From assembly GCA_014084085.1 (NCBI GenBank), contig NPFB01000038.1, positions 261,090-325,089 on the forward strand: a stretch of DNA of 64,000 nt. Direction: 5' to 3'. Positions 29,960 to 40,800 of the stretch are shown piece by piece. Position numbers and translations under genes: made by a program. Within the stretch, counting starts at the first letter, position 1, and each line of letters begins with the position of its first letter. This stretch comes from Hondaea fermentalgiana. Lineage: Eukaryota; Sar; Bigyra; Thraustochytrida; Thraustochytriidae. The notes below the pieces were generated by a model. The model worked only from the letters and a program-made list of their open reading frames with translations. It searched no databases and was not told where the DNA came from.

Positions 29960-30964
29960 TCATACATACAACACGTGTGTCGACGGCCCACAATCTGCCT
30001 CGATCGTTAGACCTTGACGATTACCAAAGGTACCCGCGATGAGCCTGAAGCGCCCCGGAATCAAGTCGATCTTTGGCGCCTGTTGCTCAATTTGCAAATG
30101 TTCCCACTTGTCTTGAGCCCATTTCGCATGCCCAAGAACTCGTTCGGAAAGTGCGCGATAAAGCTTGTCAAAGGCCTTGCGTTCGGATTTTGACAAAGGC
30201 ACCGCATGTCCATCACTCGCGCCGGCTCGCGCAGTGGGTACACCACGTTTGTCAAAACTACAATACGGACCCTGCAATCTGATGGTTTCAAGCTCGAAAT
30301 GCATACACATGCCCGCGAGCAGACTTTCATCGTTTCGGAAAGCCTGCGCCAAGAAATGATCCAACAAAGCTTGTTCGATCTCGGCAAGAAAGTATGTGTA
30401 CAGGGCAAAGCCGTCCTCACGCGATAACTGGGCCGCGTATCGAAGCTGTTTACCCTTCACCTTGGACGTGAGGCAGGCTTGGGGCACAACGAGTATTTCT
30501 TGCCGCATCCCCGACGCGGAAATAGCGCCCACGCTTTGCGTCTTGGTACCGTCACCCCAGCGTCCCGTCGTTGACAGGTTGAGGCCGATCAAGAGGCGTG
30601 CCAATCGCTGTGCATTTTCCTTTGTAGCGTTCTCCGCAAAGCTCACATACACGACCAGTCCACGGCCAGTCTCGACCTTTCGCGCAGCGTTGTCAAGGAC
30701 AAGTTCAGCTTTTTCGCATCGCTGCACCACGCACGTTATGCCTTCTTTCCCGCCCCCGCTGTTGATTTTTCCATCGTCAAGAGGGCTTGATCTTTTGGGC
30801 GGTTGTCGTAGTTTCTTGTTCTTTTTGTCCACGCTTGAGGCTTGGACTTGGTCAATGTCCAGATGGCCACGCCTCCGGCCTCGCGCGGCTGCGAGCGCCA
30901 CCACGCCAAGGCACGCCCACGCTGTTGCCACCACGAGCGATCTCTCGGTTTCTGGCAAAACCAT
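29960..30964 (-). CDS. DTD2: D-aminoacyl-tRNA deacylase, DTD2/ATD type
   Basis: 334 residues from the ATG at 30964. The frame is open to 31180, but that would overlap the end of the upstream Sfi1-like gene. DTD-fold enzymes remove wrongly charged amino acids from tRNA. This one matches the DTD2 (ATD) branch rather than bacterial-type DTD: VVQRCEKAEL (79-88), GRGLVVYVSF (100-109), PQACL (161-165) where DTD has SQFTL and ATD has PQATL, EDGFALYTYF (183-192), and C-terminal GTFGNRQ (311-317) and CGPSTH (325-330) where ATD has NGP-x-TH. ATD corrects L-Ala mischarged on tRNA-Thr. Unusual features are an N-terminal hydrophobic segment (about 9-27) followed by Arg, suggesting a membrane anchor or organelle signal, and an insertion of about 90 residues (about 200-295) before the final strand. 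Confidence 0.85.
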   Translation of the reverse strand: MVLPETERSLVVATAWACLGVVALAAARGRRRGHLDIDQVQASSVDKKNKKLRQPPKRSSPLDDGKINSGGGKEGITCVVQRCEKAELVLDNAARKVETGRGLVVYVSFAENATKENAQRLARLLIGLNLSTTGRWGDGTKTQSVGAISASGMRQEILVVPQACLTSKVKGKQLRYAAQLSREDGFALYTYFLAEIEQALLDHFLAQAFRNDESLLAGMCMHFELETIRLQGPYCSFDKRGVPTARAGASDGHAVPLSKSERKAFDKLYRALSERVLGHAKWAQDKWEHLQIEQQAPKIDLIPGRFRLIAGTFGNRQGLTIEADCGPSTHVLYV

Positions 30965-31095
30965 GCTGATCTGGCTGGTCTCCTTCCTTGGCAGGCTCGG
31001 GATGGACAAGCGATCGATCAACCGACGAGCAAAGAGTGCCCAGCCTCTGTCACGGTGCGAGACGAGAAGAGAGGGAGACAGAGAACCAGCAGACC

Positions 31096-33798
31096 CTAGT
31101 CGGCATGCGCGCCACGCAAAACGTTGCGGAGCGCGGGGAGGAGCGCAGCTCGACGCCGACGCAGGTCTGCACGACGGCACTGCATTTCCACAAGCTCCTC
31201 AAGCAGCTCCGAGGTGTCGATCTCTTGCACGCGCTCGACACCGTCGTCGGCGGTGTCGCCGCCGCCGCCGTGGTGCTCCTGCAGCTGCAGGTCTGCGCGA
31301 ATGGCTTCCCTGCGACGCTTGTCAGCCTTGACGCGGCGCTTGAGCGCGAGAAAGTCCCGCACTTGGGCTTGAAGAGGCGGCGGCAGGGATTTCTGACGTT
31401 GAGATACGAGCGGCGCTGCCTTGGAGCGCGTCATGGCCGAGGTGGCCAACGGCGCCACGCTTGAAGACTCTGAAAAAAGAGAGGCTACCTCATCATCCTC
31501 GGGCGCCGACACCGCCGAGGCGTTGAGAAGACTCTCGAGCGGCCTTCGAGGCGCTGGACGTGCCTTTGCAAATGACAGCGGCTGGGAGGCATCACTGCGC
31601 TTATCGCGCGACTTGTGAGGCCCCGCCGGAAGCCTGTCTCGACCGAGGCCGGGCCGCAGAAGTTCATCGAGCCAGGCCAATGATACGCTCGCTTGGGCTT
31701 GCGTTCGCGCCTCATAAGACCAGGGCGTCCCATGAGCGGTTGTACCCGGCAAAGAAAAGCCGCGAGCGGCGCTGAGACCCACGGGGCGCTGCCGATGGCC
31801 TCCCGACCGGTGCAGTCTGCCGTCTGATTCGCTCTGACGCTCAAGCCTCTTGCGCAGGGTGAGGTTTCGCCAATGGAAGGCAATTCGAGCGACGCGATCT
31901 GCGCGTTCGACCGCGCGTCTGGCCTCACGCGTCTGTATGGCAGCGTCCCGGATGGCCTGATGCTGCGCCGTAGCATCAAGCCATGTTGATACGCCTTGGC
32001 GCAAAATGTAATCTCGCCGCCAGGTGCTAGCAAATGTTGCCATCTCGCGCTCCTTGCGCTTGACCGCGTGCAAGGCGAGCCAAGACCGCCACGAGGCGCG
32101 AAGCCGCGAAAGACGCCAGTGCGCAAGCGCTTTGCTGACACGTTCTGCTTCGCGTACAAAACCCTGATGATGCTCGCTCCATGCACGCCATGCCCGACGA
32201 AGAAGACCGTGTTGCGCATTCGCCAATGCTCGCGTGTTCAAAAGGCGACGCGTGCGTTTTGACGCAGCATGGAGCGCCAAGCCGCGAATCGCAACACGCT
32301 TACCGAATCGGACGCGAAACTCGTCCGCACGGCGCATCCGCACGCGTTTTACCTGGGTCTGAAGCCGGAATTCCGACCAAGTAAACCATGCTTGGCGCAG
32401 AATGCGTGGCGCGACCTTGGTGCTCCAAAGTGCGTCACCGCGCGTCCTTGCGGTACCCATGCGATGCCCTTCGAGCACTCGATTCTGGACCAAAGCCTCC
32501 AAGCACTGCTTTTTTATTTTCACGCAAAAGTGCGTGTCCGCGCGCTCTTGTTTGGCTTTCCAAGATCGCTGGCGGACGGCGTAATTTTGAAGGTTGGCGA
32601 ATGCGGTCTCGAGCACTCGACTGCGACGCATCGTTTGGAATTGAGCGACCAAACTCGCCTCGTGTGTACATTTATGATGGTGCGCCACTAATTTGCGCAA
32701 TGCGCGTCTCTTGAAAAGGTGTGCGAGGGCCATTTGAGCGCGGATTTCTTGACCTCGAAGCGATACCTTTTGTGCGAGGGCCAAAAGCCAGCCGCCGAAA
32801 GCCTTGCCCATTGCGCGTTGCGCCCAGTGACGCAATGCTTGCGCAGTTTTAAACCTTTGCTCCTTCGTATCGCGAATGTGTGAACTCCATGCTGCAAAGA
32901 CTTGCTGTTCGAGGTGACGCGCGCGGGCCTGGCGAAAAGTACGGGCTTTGCGAATTGCAATGAGACGAGGTTCGACGACTTTGCGCCATTGTCGCATCGC
33001 ACCCCCCATAAGGACATGCCAGCGGAACCAGACGCATGCTACGGCATTTTCACGCTCTCGCTCCTGCGCTCTGGCGTTCTCGCGAAGGCGTTGGAGCACA
33101 GATCGCGCTTGCCTCAACTTTGCGTGTCGTGTTGCAAGTTCAAGGCGCGAGGCATTGCGCTCTTGTACCGAGGTGCGGGGCAAGCTGCGCCACGCCGAGA
33201 GTGTAGTCCACAGTAGGCGGTCGCGCGCAAAGACATCTGCTCTCTCGCGTTTGCGAAGCGCTATTCCCGCCCAGGTGGCCCAAGCCACGGACAAGACGCG
33301 CTGGCGCCGGCCGGCCTCGCGTCGAATTCGAAGGCGTTCTGCTTTGAAGCGTTGCAGACGCGTCATGCGCGCATTGGCTTGTAACCCTTTCAAGACCTTG
33401 TGCGCGGCATTGTACGCCCAATGTCTGTAGGCGGTAAGTGTCTTGGCGCGATGAGTTTTAGCCTCGCGACAAACCTCCCGCCACTGGGTCATGACCTTGC
33501 GTTGGAGTAAGTAAGACCACAACCGCAATGCTTGCAGCTTACGCGACCTACGTTGCACCTTGGCCAATTTGGCTGACCTGTGAAGAGCCTCGAAAGCTTG
33601 GCGCATAACATGTTCGTCGTTGTCGTCGACCCATCGTCGCTCCTGGGCTTCCGCGCTCCCCTGGGCACGTCCAACGGGTCGACTTGACCCAGCTCGCGAT
33701 GGATGTTGTTGCTCTTGAGCTTTACGCGCTGCTTTGGCCGCCTGAGCCGCGGCGCTCGTCGCTGTCACCACTGTGCGAGGCACAGCAGCGCTCGTCAT
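31096..33798 (-). CDS. Sfi1-like repeat protein (probable centrin-binding, centrosome/basal body)
   Basis: 900 residues, ATG at 33798. From about residue 65 to 660 the protein is a long basic helix with a repeating pattern of Trp and hydrophobics in 30-40-residue steps, for example ALRLWSYLLQRKVMTQWREV, AYRHWAYNAAHKVLKGL, ALRHWAQRAMGKAFGGWLLAL and ALAHWRLSRLRASWRSWLAL. This A-L-x-x-W form matches Sfi1 repeats, each of which binds one centrin in yeast spindle pole bodies and animal or algal basal bodies. The N-terminus is Ala-rich and the C-terminal 240 residues are disordered, ending in a short Glu/Arg coiled coil (LLEELVEMQCRRADLRRR). A dynein light chain gene nearby agrees with a flagellated cell. 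Repeat count is not determined. Confidence 0.8.
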   Translation of the reverse strand: MTSAAVPRTVVTATSAAAQAAKAARKAQEQQHPSRAGSSRPVGRAQGSAEAQERRWVDDNDEHVMRQAFEALHRSAKLAKVQRRSRKLQALRLWSYLLQRKVMTQWREVCREAKTHRAKTLTAYRHWAYNAAHKVLKGLQANARMTRLQRFKAERLRIRREAGRRQRVLSVAWATWAGIALRKRERADVFARDRLLWTTLSAWRSLPRTSVQERNASRLELATRHAKLRQARSVLQRLRENARAQERERENAVACVWFRWHVLMGGAMRQWRKVVEPRLIAIRKARTFRQARARHLEQQVFAAWSSHIRDTKEQRFKTAQALRHWAQRAMGKAFGGWLLALAQKVSLRGQEIRAQMALAHLFKRRALRKLVAHHHKCTHEASLVAQFQTMRRSRVLETAFANLQNYAVRQRSWKAKQERADTHFCVKIKKQCLEALVQNRVLEGHRMGTARTRGDALWSTKVAPRILRQAWFTWSEFRLQTQVKRVRMRRADEFRVRFGKRVAIRGLALHAASKRTRRLLNTRALANAQHGLLRRAWRAWSEHHQGFVREAERVSKALAHWRLSRLRASWRSWLALHAVKRKEREMATFASTWRRDYILRQGVSTWLDATAQHQAIRDAAIQTREARRAVERADRVARIAFHWRNLTLRKRLERQSESDGRLHRSGGHRQRPVGLSAARGFSLPGTTAHGTPWSYEARTQAQASVSLAWLDELLRPGLGRDRLPAGPHKSRDKRSDASQPLSFAKARPAPRRPLESLLNASAVSAPEDDEVASLFSESSSVAPLATSAMTRSKAAPLVSQRQKSLPPPLQAQVRDFLALKRRVKADKRRREAIRADLQLQEHHGGGGDTADDGVERVQEIDTSELLEELVEMQCRRADLRRRRAALLPALRNVLRGAHAD

Positions 33799-34875
33799 GG
33801 TGGCGGCGGCGCTCTTCTTGGCGCCACCGCGGCCACCATGGCCGCTGGCACCGGCGGCCGCGGTGACGCGTGCGTGGCCTGAGCTTCGCTGAATGGCGAA
33901 GCGCCTTTTCCTCCTCCTCCTCCTCCTCGATGTCGTCTCCTTCTCGCGACCGCCAGCGCGGACGCGAGCCCCAAAGTCCTCGACGTCCTCGACGAGCGCG
34001 TTACGCGACTACAAACTCACAGCTACAACGCCTTGCGAGCCCGGTTTACTATAGTAGTAGTACTTAGTAAAAAGTAAAGCGTTACACAAGGATATCCTCG
34101 GATTTGAATGTGCATTTACGTCCTCTATACCCCCTTTCTTCGAGGTGTTAATGCCGAGAAGGGAAAAAGTAGGGGGCTAAGTAGGACGTTCCGAGCCTGT
34201 TGGACGACGAAACACAGCCAAGAGCACGGCTGTCACAAAGCAAGCCAGGCCCCTGAGAGATTCAGCAATTGTGGTGGTGGTGGGGTAGGTTGTGATGGTG
34301 GGTCATGAGTCGTTCTTGCTGCCTAATGATGACTTGTGCTGTGGTCTGTAGAGATGTTCGTGCGATGATATCTACCTTGTCAATGTATCATTCATGCCTC
34401 TTGAAAACCATATTTGTTTGCTTTTACATTTCTCAAGCAGACTCCCCTCTTCATACGGCACAGACCCTGATCGAGGTCACCTTGCATTGATGTCTTTGAT
34501 CCTTTGTTGCTGTTTTCCCAAGAAGCCTGATGCCGTTTCTTTGTAAAGTATCAAACCAAACAACGGTGCAAATGAGAGAGAGAAATCTCAAAACCCACAC
34601 CACTGCGTATACGTACACAGCAGGTTGAGTCTGCCTCAACACCACCGATACGCTTCGCTTTGAGTTTATGACACGAGGCCTCCTCGAAAGCACGGTCACC
34701 ATCAGAAAAGCCTTCCTTCACTCACCGCCCTCATCAACGACGGCGGCCTTCTGTCGACAGGCTGACTGTGAGATGGTAAACCTGAAAAGCCTATCTTGCG
34801 ACCAGACCGAGACGACGGTCGATGCGCGCTTGAAGCGAGTCGGCTTGCGCGCCGGGTGTCGAGTCGCGCGGCCGC
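33799..34875. other. Divergent intergenic region between the Sfi1-like gene and SMG1
   Basis: 1.08 kb holding promoters of both genes. It has a short (CTC)n run near 33910-33930 and AT-rich DNA from about 34050 to 34680. A minus-strand 83-codon frame at 34451-34702 has a hydrophobic stretch but no other support. No gene is annotated. Confidence 0.5.
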
Positions 34876-37800
34876 ATGCCCGCGTTGAACACGGCTCTCC
34901 TTGACGGAGAAGAACCAGACCACGGGGAAGGAGGAGGAGGAGGAGAAGATGGTGGCCCTCTTGGCGCCGCCATGACGCTGGTGGAGGAGGTGGACCTCTG
35001 GGCCACGAACACAGAGGTGCGCGAGGCCAAGGCAAGAGGCGTGCGAGAGGTGCTCGCCGGCACGCAGACGGATCTCACGGCGCGTGCCACGGTGCTCAGC
35101 GTTCTCCAGCAAGCAGCCTCTTCATCGGAGGCCGGCGCAACCTTTGTCGGCGCCGTCGTTGCCGACTGCGAAGCTGCAGCGCCCAACTTGCGCATGCTCG
35201 AATGGGCGCTCTCTGGACTTGACAAACATTTTGTCTTTGCCAAGAAGCACGCCAGCGAGAGCTGGCTCCACATCACCGTGGCTGCCATTCGCTGCTTCCA
35301 CGACCCTGTAATGTTGCTCGGAATCGTTCTTAATGATCTCCTTCTCGGACGCCATATGATTTCCAGAACTGCTGGGGTACCCACCGACGCGGACGAGGCC
35401 TCAAGTCCATCTGCTCATGCTGATCCCACCTCGTCGTCAAAGACCGGAAATGGACACGGCAATGCCCGACGGAAAGGTTCTGGCAAAGGTAGCAGCAGTG
35501 GCAGCAACATCCACAACAGCAACAGCAACAGCAATACGGGCTCTCCGAGTGGCTCAAACGGAAATCCTGGCAGTAATGCAAGTACGATCTCGCAATTGCG
35601 ATTTGTTCGTGTCATGGATGCACTGACCGAGATTGCAGCGTCTGTATCGGGTTTGTACCAGCTCCGCCTCCATTTCCCGACACTTGTCAACGCTATCGTT
35701 GGGCTTTGCGCATCATATCCTGTCCCAGGCAAGGAGTCTGCAGATCTCTTATGCGCAGCGAGTGATTTCCTCCTCCGAGAAGACTTCCTCGTGGACTGGG
35801 CCGCCCAGCAGCCGGTATACTCGCAAATGTTCTTCGCCCTCGATCATGACATGGCCGGCGCTTGTCAACGTACGGACTTTTCTACGCGCACCACGGGTGT
35901 CCTGACTGCCTGGCTCACTGTGTACCTTGCGCTCAGTAGACTCGGGTCACCGGTGGAGGCGGACACGCAACTTGATACCTGGGCATCTCACGCCACCTAT
36001 TTTGGACAACTTCTCTTTGCGCAGGCGGACTGGGCAGCCATCGATCTGCTCGGCGTCGTTTGCGCAAATTGGATCAAACTGCTCACGTCTTTCCAAGCTA
36101 TTTGCCGCCCAGGCCAGTACACATGGTCTCGACTCATTTCCGTGCTCTCCTGCGCGCTCCGCCGCCCCTCACCTAAAGTGGTTACCGCCATTCTACCGAT
36201 GCTAGGCGAAGCTGCTGCTCGCCAGACCGCTGCTCGCGAGATCGAGTCCGACGATGTGCCAAATCAGAGCACAGCGCTCGAGCAACCAGGAAGCGCGCTT
36301 TTCGAACTGATGTCGCGTGGCAACGTCTCAGAGGACTCGCTGCGCTCCTTTTACGAACGAGCGTTTGCTCACGTTTCGCTCGACGATCATGTGCGACAAG
36401 TGATTCTTGCTGCACGTGACCCTCCGTCTTGCGCATGGGCACGTTTCGTCGTGCGAAACGGACTACGCCTCGCGCATCGCCAAAAGGCAGCCACTCGCGC
36501 GGAAACACTGCTTTGCGCGCCGTCTCCCAAGGCCATGTGTGAAACTCTGCGCGCCCTGCATGATACCCCAGATCTACAAGCTGATTGGCTCAACCTTGTG
36601 CTCACAAGTGCGTCGAAAGAGCACGGCTCGGCAAGCGCTCAATGCTTAGGTCTCATCGAGGTCGCGGCTCGCTTTGCGCTCAGGCGCAGAAGGCGTCGGC
36701 TCCTGGTCACTGCTCTCAAGGCCGCTGCGCCAAACTCGCTTTCGCCCGCCCTCTCGCGCGCGTGTACCCTTGGAAATCCGGAAGACGCCGCACTTCGGAC
36801 TCTTGCGGCGGCCAAGACCGCCGACAAGACGCTCATCTTGGCGCTCGTTGATGCTGGCGATGTGGGTGTGCAGGCTGCTGCAATGCAGCGCATCGCGCGC
36901 CTCGAATTCACGCTTCAGGAACCGCTTCTCGCTCGTGCACACAAGCTGCTTGAAAGCGCATGGACCGCATCAGAGAGCGGCCATGCTGGATTTGAGCGCG
37001 TCGATGACTTCTTGCAGCAAGCTTCCACCATGGGGTTTGACTTTGCAGCGCAAAAGCTCTACCTCGAGAGTAATGTCGCGGCCATTGCGCACGCGCGTCG
37101 GGCCCGCGTTGCAGCGACCTTTGCAGACCAACTCGTTGATCGCAAACTCCGCACATTTGCTGGACCAGCAGGGCAAACACTTAGTCTCTTAGACCATGTT
37201 CTCCACGCAATGCAGAATGCAGACGCGCCGACGGCGCCAATGAATGCTGCGGACGCAGTGGCTTTTCTGGATCTCACGCGCACACTTGTCTTTCGGCTCG
37301 AACGCGCCATTCTTCTGGCGGCCGATGCAGGCGCACGTCTTCGCACCCAAGACGCCAAGGCCAAGAGTTCCCCCGGGGTGTCAAATGAGCCGGGACATGG
37401 CGAACCAGCGTCTGACATTGGTTATCCAGCCCTTGGTGGACAAGCTGCCGCATCGCGCCGAGCAAGCAAGTTCTTTGATAAGAATCGCGCAGTGTGTCAG
37501 GATTGGTTCAGAAATACACGCAAGAGGCTCCTTGACGCGCGACAGACAAAGCAGCACTTAGATACAGATACTGTATGGCATGCGTGGCAATCATTACGCG
37601 ATCCGTCATGGAATGAAGAACTAGACCTCGCCATGCTCCGCGAACTGGGCCAGTGTCTTGTTTACCGCTGCGAGTGTCCAGATGTACTTCGCGAGCTCAT
37701 TAAGTGGGCCCCGGAACAAGCCCCGGCGGACGCATGGAAACAAACGATTGAAGCCGCAGCACTCCATGCTGGTGAGGCTTATGAAGATGCTGCTCGTCTC

Positions 37801-40800
37801 TATTCCAGCGTGGCTCGAGATCTGCTGGCTGCGGACCGCAGCCGCCTCGGTGACTGGGACTCTGCTTTCGAAGCCCTTCGTTGGAGCGTGCAAGGGACGT
37901 TGGACTGCTTGGTGGCCACTGGCGACACCGAGGGGGTGTCGCAGTGGAGCGCTTTTCTCACAAAGGAGCAAGAACGCGCCTGGGAAGCCAAGCACGAGAC
38001 TCTTGCAGACGCCCTGACCGGCAGTGCTAGTGCGCTGCACCTGGGAGGCCAGTTGGGGACGCTCAGTGCAGCAGGTTGTGGCGCGGTGGGGTGTCTCGTA
38101 GATCCTCTTCAAGCTGTCTCCGCGTCTCACTTCGAGTCGGATTCGGGCGCATTCGCAGATTACTGGATGTCCCGGGCCCTCGTCCGCCAAGCAGGACTCG
38201 AAGATTCCGCATCGCACGGGGAGGGCTTCGACACTGTGTTTCACGGTCTCGAGCAGGCTGACCGCGCACTCCGCAAAGACTTGGCTGTCGGCTTTCTTTC
38301 GAATGCTGACACCTTGTGCCTTTCACGTCTCCAATCGCACTTGTGGGCCGTGCGCGCGTGCGGCCTAGCATCAGACGTCGAGGCCCTCGAGTTGACACGC
38401 ATGGCCGACATCCCGTCCTTGTCTGCAATGTGGTGGCCCCTGCGGCTGGCTCCTTCGCAAAGCCGGGGCGATGCATTACTTATTGCCGCGCGTAAAGCTC
38501 GGGAGACGGGCAATCCCAAGTCTGCCCTCCGACTCATGAGTGCATTCAAGGAGAATGAAGTCCGAGACGAAGTCATGAGCAGTCAAACCATTCTTCGAGC
38601 ATTTTTGGCCGCACCGGAACCGTCCGGCGTGAATGATATGATGACGCGGCTGCAGCCCGCGGAAGCCCACATGGCGCACATGGAACTCAGCAGACTTGAG
38701 ACCGAGGCGGAAACACGCAAAGTGCACTTGTGGCACGCATGCGAGACAGCCGCCGCGCTTTCTGACGCGGATACGAAGGGAATGTGCTGGTATGAATATG
38801 GCGCGCTGTGCGAAGCAGAAGGAGAGATGGAGAATGCAGTTTCGGCCTTCGCCAAGTTTGTCCGCTGGAGCAGCTCTGTGCACGAGCATGCCGGACGGCG
38901 AACTGCAGCCTGCCTACGACTTCTTGGGATGCTTCCGCAGCTCGAAGAGGCCGTCACGAGTGATGATGTTCGCGCCGAGCTTGCCATGACGCCCACTCTC
39001 GCCTGGACGCAGCTCATTCCGCAAATCTTAGCCGGTGCAGCCCGGCCTTCCGAGCTGCTGCAAGCCCTGGCCTTGCGCATTGCGCGTGCGCACCCGGGCC
39101 GAATTACCTGGAGTGTCATTGCTGCCCGAGAGCAGCTTGGCGAGGACCTCTTTCGGCAGTTGCGAGCACAGATTCCTGCATTTGCAGGTGCAGAGTCTAT
39201 TGTTGCGGAGCTGGTGGGCTGCGCCATTTGGCTCGAAGAGCGCTGGCATGCTCTCATTCGTCGAGTTCTTGCGCAAAAGCGAAAGACACTCGAGGCTATA
39301 CGTAGTATTCAGAGCAACGTTTACTTTGACGAGGCGACCAAGCGCAAGAGCTGCCGCGATGTCATGCAACCCTCCATTAGCAACTTGCGCGATCATTTTG
39401 AGGCCACTCTTGGCGGAGCGCTGGAGCCTCACGAGACCGACGATAGCGAGCCTGCGCAGAGTGCCCAACCTCAAGGCTTCCAAGCGTCTCGACCGACCGC
39501 GCGAAGCCACGAGCTTCGAGAGAACATTGGGCGGGCCATTAACCTGCTCGACAACTTTGAGATCTACGGGATTGAGACAGCATGGGATGCTCTCGAGGTG
39601 GAAGAGCATAAACTCGCCACGTGGCTGCGCATGCGTCAAGGCGACGCAAGTTTGCAGGAATTTGCCCCAGGGCTTTTTCGAAGTGACGTTCTGCAGGGAG
39701 AGTACACGTTACGCGTTCCTGGGCAGTGGGATGTGGGCGTACACTCGTTTGAGAATCGGGTGCAGGCATTGACATCCAAAACACGTCCAAAACGCGTGTG
39801 GATTCGCGGGACAGATGGGCGCCCATACGGTTTCTTACTCAAGGGCGGCGACGACATGCGTCTCGATGAGCGTGTGCTGCAGATTGGTAGTATTTTGGAT
39901 TCACTTCTCCCCGAAGCAGGCAGCATTCGCACGTACGAGGTGGTCGCTTTGGGCCAGAGTGTGGGCTTGGTGCAGTGGGTCGAAGGTGCGCGACCCATCA
40001 TGGATGTGTACGAGTCACGATGCCTTTCCGAGGGAACTAGAGCGCTCAAGGGTGATGCCTTTGTGTCCGCAATTCACCGTCGGCTTGCCAAGGAGTCGAA
40101 CATTTCTCTCGAGGCCGCGCGCGAAATTCGACGCACGGACTGGCCCGAGGCCATTATCATCGACGCGCTTCGCGAGCTTGTGTGCCTCGTACCGAAAGAC
40201 CTGCTTGCGCGAGAGCTTTGGACTTGTTCGCCTGACGCCAGTGCGTGGTGGGCACGCTCGAAGCGATACGCGCGTTCCCTGGCCGGGAGTAGCATCTTTG
40301 GCCACATTATGGGTTTGGGAGATCGTCACGTGTCAAACATCATGCTGGATCTCTCGTCGGGGCCCGGAAGCGGAGAACTCGTGCACATCGACTACAATGT
40401 ATGCTTTGAGTCGGGTCATCGTCTGGCTGTTCCAGAAACTGTCCCTTTTCGCTTGACGCGGTCGCTACAAGGTGCTCTTCCATTGCAGCGAGCCGTCCGG
40501 AACGAGGACGGAAGCTCGGCGGCATTGGATGCTCCGGGATGGTGTGGGAAAGAGGGCATCTACGCCGGCTGGGCACGGGTGGCGCTCACGTGCATGCGTG
40601 AGCATCGCAAATTGATTCTTTCCTTGGTAGGCTCGATTGTAAATGATTCGAGCATTAGCTGGACGGGCAGCAAAATGAAGGTGGCAGACAATTCACTCAA
40701 TGTGAACGTAAGCATCTCGTTACTGGCTTCGGAGGTCAATATTCCCGACGAGGCCGACGACGACGAGTCTCTTCGCGTCGATGCTCTTCTTGCCCTCGAA

